A stretch of 47,403 bases of DNA from Candidatus Thorarchaeota archaeon (GTDB lineage Archaea > Asgardarchaeota > Thorarchaeia > Thorarchaeales > Thorarchaeaceae): the NCBI GenBank assembly GCA_030612005.1, contig JAUWOU010000011.1, forward strand, positions 1-47,403. The letters are read 5' to 3'. Positions 42,157-47,403 of this stretch are shown in pieces. Numbering within the stretch: the first letter of the stretch is position 1; every line of letters begins with the position of its first letter. A program made the translations under genes and the position numbers. The notes beneath the pieces are model-generated. The model was not told the origin of the DNA, searched no databases, and worked only from the letters and a program-made list of their open reading frames with translations.

Positions 42157-43263
42157 TTACTGATACATTGACCAGAATCTTCTGAACTTGCTAGTATATG
42201 CCAAAATATCGGTGGAATCAACGTACTGATCAATCCCACCTAGATGCTCTGGTAATTTCCTTACGTCATCATCTTTGATAAGCTTCAGTATAGCTTCTGC
42301 ATACCCATCTGCTTGAATAATCATGAAGGGACGATTATGAAATTGAGTTGCTTTTGCTTGCAATGATTTAGTAATCCCAAGCTCATTATGCATCTTTGCT
42401 ATATATTCATAGGCTTGAATTAGGTACTTCTCCCTTTCTTGCCATGTATCTGCATTCATTATTCGAATGAAAATGGGTGTGAGTGGCTTTGCACATTTGA
42501 GTTTATTAAACGCAGTTCCAAACCACTTGATATAGGGAGCATACTGTTTTTCCATGAGAAAACAGAGTTTCATCATATCTTGTACCAAACGAGTTCCAAC
42601 AATACGTGAGCCCAACTCATCACCAACCTGACCGCATCGACTCATAAACGCAACTTCTTGCGATATACGGCGCCATTGACTTGCTAAGAGATAGAGCCAC
42701 AGATCATGGGGATAGTATTGAAGACGTTCAATAATAGGCTCTACTTCACATAATCCATCATGAAATACACGCCCACTCACTATACTTCGGAATATTTGTT
42801 CAGGGATAGTTAACCAATCTACGATAAGAAGTTCTTCTGAAGGAATTAGACCAAAATATTCGATGAAAAACTCACTGACTGTGCTAATCTTCACCGCATG
42901 ATTAACTGGTCCTGAATTAATAGGGGTCATTAATAGACTCCCGTCTTCAGCATGAGTAAAGTTGGTTGGAAAACCACGAATCTCATAGGGTAGATTATCC
43001 CTGAGAATCTTGTTTAATTTTTCATGTAATGATTCGAACTCCGACATGTCTATGAAAAGCAATAATTTAGGTCCCCAATCATGGTCCATAGACTGTGGAG
43101 TATCAAATCCAAGAACATCTGAACCCCTTCCCATCTGAGCTGCGGTATAAACTAAATCTGGAAGATGTTCATCTAGAATAGGCTTGACGACTTCTTTGTA
43201 AAACGCTTCACTAAGATCTAAGCCAGGGATAAAATCGTAGGGTAGGTTGGTGTCCTCCGTCAT
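42157..43263 (-). CDS. DUF4037-type nucleotidyltransferase-like protein
   Basis: 368 aa. N-terminal GRGSDVLGFDTPQSMDHDWGPKLLLF has the GS..D.D/DxD pattern of the polymerase-beta nucleotidyltransferase fold and the family's DHDWG motif. The C-terminal helical part (WLYLLASQWRRISQEVAFMSRCGQVGDELGSRIV) is typical of DUF4037. Related proteins act on tRNA or aminoglycosides; no substrate can be named here. Confidence 0.8.
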   Translation of the reverse strand: MTEDTNLPYDFIPGLDLSEAFYKEVVKPILDEHLPDLVYTAAQMGRGSDVLGFDTPQSMDHDWGPKLLLFIDMSEFESLHEKLNKILRDNLPYEIRGFPTNFTHAEDGSLLMTPINSGPVNHAVKISTVSEFFIEYFGLIPSEELLIVDWLTIPEQIFRSIVSGRVFHDGLCEVEPIIERLQYYPHDLWLYLLASQWRRISQEVAFMSRCGQVGDELGSRIVGTRLVQDMMKLCFLMEKQYAPYIKWFGTAFNKLKCAKPLTPIFIRIMNADTWQEREKYLIQAYEYIAKMHNELGITKSLQAKATQFHNRPFMIIQADGYAEAILKLIKDDDVRKLPEHLGGIDQYVDSTDILAYTSKFRRFWSMYQ

Positions 43264-43330
43264 GAAAGTATCTCCAATAATTGCAGAATTATTACAGGAT
43301 TTGGATATTACGCTTTGTGATGTTTAGATA

Positions 43331-43462
43331 TGGCGGGCCCGCCCGGATTCGAACCGGGGATTACTAACTCTCTCCAGACAATTTGATTTGTCTCTAGGAG
43401 GCTAGTGCCCTATTTACCTCGAACGAGTTACTTCTCGTTGGTCCAGGCTAGGCCACGGGCCC
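43331..43462 (-). tRNA. tRNA-Arg(CCT) with two introns
   Basis: On the minus strand: acceptor GGGCCCG/CGGGCCC, discriminator G, encoded CCA; T arm CCCGG-TTCGAAT-CCGGG. Anticodon stem CTAGC/GTTAG with anticodon CCT at 43396-43398. Intron 1 (43370-43394, 25 bases) is canonical 37/38 and folds via AGACAA/TTGTCT. Intron 2 (about 43413-43441, 29 bases) interrupts the D loop and folds via AACGAG/CTCGTT; removal restores the common D arm GCCTAGCCTGGATAGGGC. Confidence 0.88.
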
Positions 43463-43517
43463 TTGGACTTGAGCGAGTGAATAGTGTGTTGTTAAAGTTT
43501 TTGCAGAAACTATAACC

Positions 43518-44792
43518 TCATTGCGCAATCTTTGCAGTAACGGTTGCTCCTTCTTCCATTACATCAACAAGCATACTGCCCTGTCGAGTCTTAATCCTTA
43601 TCGAGCTTTCACCATTACGACCGACAACTGATGTGAACAAGTAAAGGTCTCCAGCAAAAATCTCAATTCTCTGTTTGGCATACTTCCTGCCTGAATATAT
43701 TGTGACCTTTTTCTTGTTATAACTGATTGAAATTGGAACATTTTCCCCAGGAACACCTCTTCCACTAGGTTTCCTTCCACGTCCTGTAGCTGGTACAGAT
43801 TCACCTCTGACTGGTAAAACTACTTTTTCACCACCGAAAGTGAACATTTCATATTCTAATACACCACGTTCAAACTCTCGAACCTCTACAACAGGTCGTG
43901 CCAAATCTCTCTGTGAACCGCCCATTCCTGTTGGGAGTTTTACTTTCAGTGACATAGCTGAAACCTTAGCTACTTTTCCATCCTCAATATGAACTACTGT
44001 ATCTACTGTACTGGGTACTTGTCCCAGCTCAACACGACCACCAAGAAGTAATCTCTGAAGCGAATCAATGGCTGAACCTGCATGCACAACTCCAACCATC
44101 CCAACTCCTGCAGAACGAAGATCTGCATAAGCCCGAAAATCAGAATTCTTACGTAATTCATCATAGATTACATAGTCAGGACGCACCAAAAGAAGAATAT
44201 CAGCGGCTTTCTCCATGCTACCATCAAGAGGAGAATACTGTACTATCGATTCTTCTACCTGCAGGTCTCTAGGTTGTTCAAGTGTTTTGACAACATTGCC
44301 TTTACTACTATAAAATTCTGCCAATGCAGCTGCAAATGTACTCTTACCAGATCCTGGTGAACCTGATACCAATATCCCTTCTGCGCGTGATTCAAGCCGA
44401 TTCATCAGCTTTGTACTGAGTTGATAATCATCCAAATTCAGTTTGACAATAGGTCGAATTGCTGAAATCTCCATCTTATCAGCAAATGGACGTCTTGCTA
44501 TCGCAATTCTCAAGTTTCGAAGTTGGACAACTGCCGCACCTTCTTCCTCAATCTCAATGAATGAATCATTATCATGTTCTGCTGATGTGAGAATTGCTTC
44601 TGCTAAGATATCAAGTTCTTCATATGTAAGAATCCTATCTGAGAGTGTAACTAGTTCCCAGTTTCCTGGTTCACCTCTCTTAGCGCGTGGAGGATTCTTT
44701 TCAACCAAGTGCACACTCATAGTTCGTTCATCAAAGAATGCTTTTAGAGTAACTATCTCATCATCATCATCAAAAGTGGAATCATCATTCAT
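43518..44792 (-). CDS. PilT/PINA-type ATPase without PIN domain, with C-terminal KH-like domain
   Basis: 424 aa. P-loop ATPase core with GILVSGSPGSGKSTFAAAL, the DYVIYDELRKNSDF acidic motif and GMVGVVHAGSAIDSLQRLL, typical of the archaeal PIN-ATPase (PINA) family that remodels Holliday junctions. The C-terminal part (ISISYNKKKVTIYSGRKYAKQRIEIFAGDLYLF) suits a KH-like nucleic-acid-binding domain. The N-terminal PIN domain of full-length members is absent; instead there is a ~100-residue acidic beta region. Its ATG overlaps the endA stop (TAATG), so the two are translationally coupled. Confidence 0.8.
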   Translation of the reverse strand: MNDDSTFDDDDEIVTLKAFFDERTMSVHLVEKNPPRAKRGEPGNWELVTLSDRILTYEELDILAEAILTSAEHDNDSFIEIEEEGAAVVQLRNLRIAIARRPFADKMEISAIRPIVKLNLDDYQLSTKLMNRLESRAEGILVSGSPGSGKSTFAAALAEFYSSKGNVVKTLEQPRDLQVEESIVQYSPLDGSMEKAADILLLVRPDYVIYDELRKNSDFRAYADLRSAGVGMVGVVHAGSAIDSLQRLLLGGRVELGQVPSTVDTVVHIEDGKVAKVSAMSLKVKLPTGMGGSQRDLARPVVEVREFERGVLEYEMFTFGGEKVVLPVRGESVPATGRGRKPSGRGVPGENVPISISYNKKKVTIYSGRKYAKQRIEIFAGDLYLFTSVVGRNGESSIRIKTRQGSMLVDVMEEGATVTAKIAQ

Positions 44793-45430
44793 TATACATC
44801 ACCACTACGATCTCGTAAAGTTGATTGTGCAACCCTGTAGAAATTCACTTCTCCATTCTGATCTACAAGGGCGAAAAGCAAGTCCTTTCTTGAACCTGCG
44901 GCTGTTTTAGTGACCAAGTCTAAATCACTTAGGGATATTGGAACCCCTTCTTTGAGAATATACACAAGTTCCTTTGCATTGGCTGTTCCCGGTCGATCTC
45001 CTCGAGCATAAACACGAAAACCTATTCCACTACCGAATCCCTTTCGTACAGCATATCCTCTACTTCTGAGGTCTCTGAAAACAAGATATTGAATCCAGAG
45101 GTCTGGGTCATCAACTAATAGATTATTCACAATATAATCTGAACCAACATGTTCACCAGAAGGAGTTGTCACAACCACTCTTTTTCGTTCAATTAAATGA
45201 AGAAGTTCAACAGGTTCTAACTCAAGCTTATTTCCATCAATGCGAGTACCATAAAATCCCTGCTGTGACAATCTATCAGCATCTTCACTAGCAACATAGC
45301 CTTTCCCCCTCTCAAAGATAACATTGGCAGGATCCTCCTCTGGTTCTTGGATATCCTCATCAATCTCTATACCCTGTTCTTCTTTGAGGTCTTCTTCTTG
45401 ATTAAGAGAATCGCTATTTTCTTTCGACAA
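44792..45430 (-). CDS. endA: tRNA-splicing endonuclease subunit, EndA family, catalytic His replaced
   Basis: 212 aa. Cuts introns at bulge-helix-bulge sites in pre-tRNA. The N-terminal 38 residues are an acidic extension. The family N domain follows (YVASEDADRLSQQGFYGTR, PVELLHLIERKRV), then the catalytic domain: LRSRGYAVRKGFGSGIGFRVYARGDRPGTANAKELV...SRKDLLFALVD. Triad positions: Tyr141 kept, Lys182 kept, but His is Asn151 (TANAKE where the family has an H). It may be a heteromeric partner subunit or an altered catalyst. The TAATG overlap couples it to the PilT-like ATPase gene downstream. Confidence 0.9.
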   Translation of the reverse strand: MSKENSDSLNQEEDLKEEQGIEIDEDIQEPEEDPANVIFERGKGYVASEDADRLSQQGFYGTRIDGNKLELEPVELLHLIERKRVVVTTPSGEHVGSDYIVNNLLVDDPDLWIQYLVFRDLRSRGYAVRKGFGSGIGFRVYARGDRPGTANAKELVYILKEGVPISLSDLDLVTKTAAGSRKDLLFALVDQNGEVNFYRVAQSTLRDRSGDV

Positions 45431-45504
45431 CTAGTACTCGCCTACTCAGTCTAGCCCAGAAAGTAATGTGAAAAACCCTTCGACATGACCTGCCTCTGAC
45501 ATTT

Positions 45505-45580
45505 GATGAGTGAATATCAACTGCAAGAAACTCCTATGTTCCACCCTTCTCCTGCCAGTGTCATCACCACCTCGCATTTT
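45505..45580 (-). mobile_element. Solo right-end remnant of the tnpB element (inverted copy)
   Basis: The minus strand reads GGTGGTGATGACACTGGCAG, then GAGAAGGGTGGAACA and TTCACTCAT, closely matching the right end of the 27-29 kb element (29109-29176). No transposase or tnpB coding remains. Confidence 0.7.
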
Positions 45581-45664
45581 TCAGAATCGATCATCAGCAT
45601 ACATTCAAAGAGTAATGCAAAATCATGTTTTCGTATGAGTTCATATACTCGCATGACCATAGAA

Positions 45665-46075
45665 CATTATGAACGGACTAGGGATGTGGCTCATCTCTAA
45701 GGATAGAGCCATACTGAAAGCCCGGAGGAAGACTCGTTCTTCTGATAGGAAGTCCGCACTCCTCCAGAGGACACCAGCCTCGAAAGGGGAGTCCGTGGCC
45801 GACTCTTATGACCAGACTTCACTTGTGGAGTTTGTGAAGAGTAAGGACCCTGCCATGGTAAATGCTGTGGAAACACCGTCTGCTATCACACCGACTGGTG
45901 AGTGTGAGTCAATGCAGCGGATAGAAACCGGGTCCCATCAGAGGAACGATGTTCCAGTGAAGATGGGTAAAGCTCGCGACACTTTGAAAGACTCCGGTCT
46001 TTCGGAGGCTGGCGACAGCAGTCGTGAGAAAGGTGAAACACAGAAGTTTCTTACAGTTCACTCACAATTGTAAGG
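45665..46075 (+). mobile_element. Truncated tnpB 3' end plus right-end remnant
   Basis: The frame 45669-46073 encodes a peptide colinear with the C-terminal tail of the TnpB at 27-29 kb: GLG.W, then ARRKTRSSDRKSALLQRTP.SKGES and VKSKDPAMVNAVE match GLGRW, AGRKSSSKRKPSLSKKEP..GES and ESDNDPAVASTVE. It then continues into the shared right end (GAAACACAGAAG...TTACAGTT...TTCACTCAC). It starts inside tnpB, so it is a decayed copy; it may still carry an omega-RNA-like region. Confidence 0.65.
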
Positions 46076-46124
46076 AATAGGTTTTGCCACAAGAACTAAA
46101 GCCAACATTGATTGAGTCACTATT

Positions 46125-46622
46125 GTGACCGACCAAAACTTCGAAATTGCTCTGAAGGAATTCATTGGAGATGCAAAGAAGATTGCTATACTTGGTATTG
46201 GTAATGACTTGCGTACAGATGATGGTCTTGGACCATTTATAGTAAACTCAATCAAGTTTGATAACCCTAATGTCATGATTGAAAATGTAGGATCTGTTCC
46301 AGAAGGATTTGCACGTCCTTTAGCAGAATTCGGAGCTAAACGAGTTATCATGATTGATGCTGCAGACATGAGAAAACCACCAGGTCATATCGAACTTGTT
46401 ACAAAAGACCGAATTGGAGGCATCAATATCAGCACACATAGTATGCCTTTGTCATTCTTGATGATGTATCTTGAGCAAGAAACTGGAGGTAAGACAATAC
46501 TTCTTGGTGTTCAACCGGAAAGTATACAGTTTGGTGAGGGTCTTAATCCTGAAATACAAGAAGTTGCAGAGGATATAATTGACCGTTTTGAAAGACTTCT
46601 AAAAGAACATTACGAGGACTGA
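46125..46622 (+). CDS. Hydrogenase maturation protease (HycI/HybD type)
   Basis: 165 aa. Trims the C terminus of the [NiFe]-hydrogenase large subunit after metal insertion. GIGNDLRTDDGLGPFIV holds the first acidic metal-recognition site, and IMIDAADMRKPPG, STHSMPLSFL and GVQPESIQFGEGLNPE are family motifs. GTG start at 46125. It fits with hypF at 14.4 kb; no hydrogenase structural genes are in the window. The next gene starts 5 bases after its stop. Confidence 0.92.
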   Translation: MTDQNFEIALKEFIGDAKKIAILGIGNDLRTDDGLGPFIVNSIKFDNPNVMIENVGSVPEGFARPLAEFGAKRVIMIDAADMRKPPGHIELVTKDRIGGINISTHSMPLSFLMMYLEQETGGKTILLGVQPESIQFGEGLNPEIQEVAEDIIDRFERLLKEHYED

Positions 46623-46626
46623 GTCT

Positions 46627-47403
46627 ATGTATCGAACGATTGAATGGCTTGACGACACATCACAGGTTCGTCTTGTAGATCAGACCAAGCTTCCCTTGGT
46701 TTTAGAACATGTTGTAACAGATAGTCATGAGCGAATTGCCAAGTCTATCAAAATAATGGAGATTCGTGGTGCTCCAGCAATTGGAGCTGCGGCAGGAATG
46801 GGGATGGCTCTTGCAGCAATTGAGAGTAAGGCCAGAATAAAAGGAGATTTGATAGAATATCTGGAAAAAGCAGCTGACACCCTCAACACTAGACCAACAG
46901 CTTTCAATCTGACATGGGCAACTGCACGAATGCTAGATGTTGCAAAGAACGCCGACGGAAGTGCAGATGAGATTATCAAGAAGCTTGTCGAAGAAGGAAA
47001 AGAAATCGCTGAAGAAGATGTTCGCATGAGCAGGGCTATGGGTGAACAAGCTCTCTCACTGATAAAACCTGGTTTCACAATTCAGACAATCTGTAATGCA
47101 GGGTCTCTTGCTACAGTTCATCTTGGTACTGTGGGTGCAGTTGTCAGAGTAGCTCATGAGAAGTATAATGGCGATATCAAAGTATATGCAGTAGAAACCA
47201 GACCCCGCCAACAAGGAGCTCGTCTCACTGTATACGAATTCATGGAAGATAAAATTGATACAACATTAATCACTGATGGGATGATTGGTACTGTCTTCCG
47301 TGAGGGGCGAGTTGATTGCTGTGTTGTGGGAGCCGATAGGATACTTCGAACAGGTCATGTAATCAACAAAATCGGAACATATACCATGGCAATCACTGCG
47401 AAA
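46627..47403 (+). CDS. MtnA-type aldose-1-phosphate isomerase, partial
   Basis: The first 259 residues are present; the gene runs off the window. eIF2B-related isomerase: IEWLDD, IRGAPAIGAAAGMG, FNLTWATARM, TICNAGSLATVHLGTVGAVVR (with the catalytic-type Cys), VETRPRQQGARLT, DGMIGTVFREG and CVVGADRILRTGHVINKIGTY with the catalytic Asp. Candidates are methylthioribose-1-phosphate isomerase (methionine salvage) and ribose-1,5-bisphosphate isomerase (AMP pathway); the N-terminal motifs favour the MtnA branch. ATG 46627 follows the protease gene closely. Confidence 0.9.
   Translation, partial: MYRTIEWLDDTSQVRLVDQTKLPLVLEHVVTDSHERIAKSIKIMEIRGAPAIGAAAGMGMALAAIESKARIKGDLIEYLEKAADTLNTRPTAFNLTWATARMLDVAKNADGSADEIIKKLVEEGKEIAEEDVRMSRAMGEQALSLIKPGFTIQTICNAGSLATVHLGTVGAVVRVAHEKYNGDIKVYAVETRPRQQGARLTVYEFMEDKIDTTLITDGMIGTVFREGRVDCCVVGADRILRTGHVINKIGTYTMAITAK

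Noticed and set aside
45669-46073. 134-aa frame as an independent gene
   Set aside because: It is colinear with the C-terminal tail of the TnpB at 27-29 kb and starts inside it, so it is a transposon remnant.
1-47403. CRISPR arrays
   Set aside because: No direct repeats of 24-40 bases with regular spacers were seen; the 9-bp-phased boxes and the 12-bp palindromes are far too short.

Overview
The window is archaeal chromosome. Archaea-type genes include PAN, TFE-alpha, archaeal NAC, MBF1, GatD/GatE, isopentenyl phosphate kinase, the wyosine enzyme Taw2, uS10 and V/A-type ATPase subunit D, and there are five intron-bearing tRNA genes. A eukaryote-like lysine-degradation pair (LKR and SDH), a GDT1-type transporter and a LURP-one/scramblase-like protein would suit an Asgard archaeon. 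That placement is inference from gene content; there is no rRNA to test it. Coding density is high, DNA is AT-rich, and TTG/GTG starts are common.

Layout. 1-7.2 kb: a truncated gene, ipk, rpsJ, glmS, a small membrane protein, a class V aminotransferase-like protein without its PLP lysine, and a predicted nucleotidyltransferase. 7.2-7.7 kb: a gene-poor leader studded with TGTGAAT motifs before a winged-helix-like gene. 8.3-11 kb: SDH and LKR. 11-16.8 kb: three identical 12-bp palindromes upstream of iorAB, then hypF. 16.9-22.5 kb: several unrecognised genes, an ADP-forming acyl-CoA synthetase alpha subunit, and an operon of an AAA+ ATPase and a ribbon-helix-helix-like protein. 22.7-27 kb: atpD, nac, taw2, pan, mbf1. 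27.3-29.2 kb: an IS1341-type element carrying only tnpB, with a displaced RuvC glutamate. 29.3-35.7 kb: tfe/DUF2110/tlyA-like, tRNA-Val and tRNA-Leu, a GDT1-like gene, gatD-gatE. 35.7-47.4 kb: tRNA-Met, tRNA-Thr and tRNA-Arg, small hypothetical genes, pgk, rpiA, a DUF4037 protein, an EndA-type splicing endonuclease coupled to a PilT-like ATPase, two right-end remnants of the tnpB element, a hydrogenase maturation protease and a truncated mtnA-like gene.

Most notable pattern: from 8.3 to 23.7 kb at least 15 sites carry two to four near-palindromic boxes of the form GTAWTAC at exactly 9-bp spacing. Ten lie in gene spacers, including four ends of convergent genes. I found no comparably good pair in spacers elsewhere. 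The cluster contains the AAA+/RHH operon, and four boxes lie just upstream of that operon. Tandem palindromic boxes are how RHH dimers such as MetJ bind, so a partition, origin or nucleoid system, or a local regulon, is a testable hypothesis.

Metabolically, LKR/SDH, IorAB and the AcdA-like protein fit amino-acid fermentation to acyl-CoA and ATP, with HypF and a hydrogenase protease pointing to a [NiFe] hydrogenase. All five tRNA genes are interrupted (eight inferred introns, at canonical and non-canonical positions), and an EndA-family subunit with His-to-Asn at a catalytic position lies in the same window.
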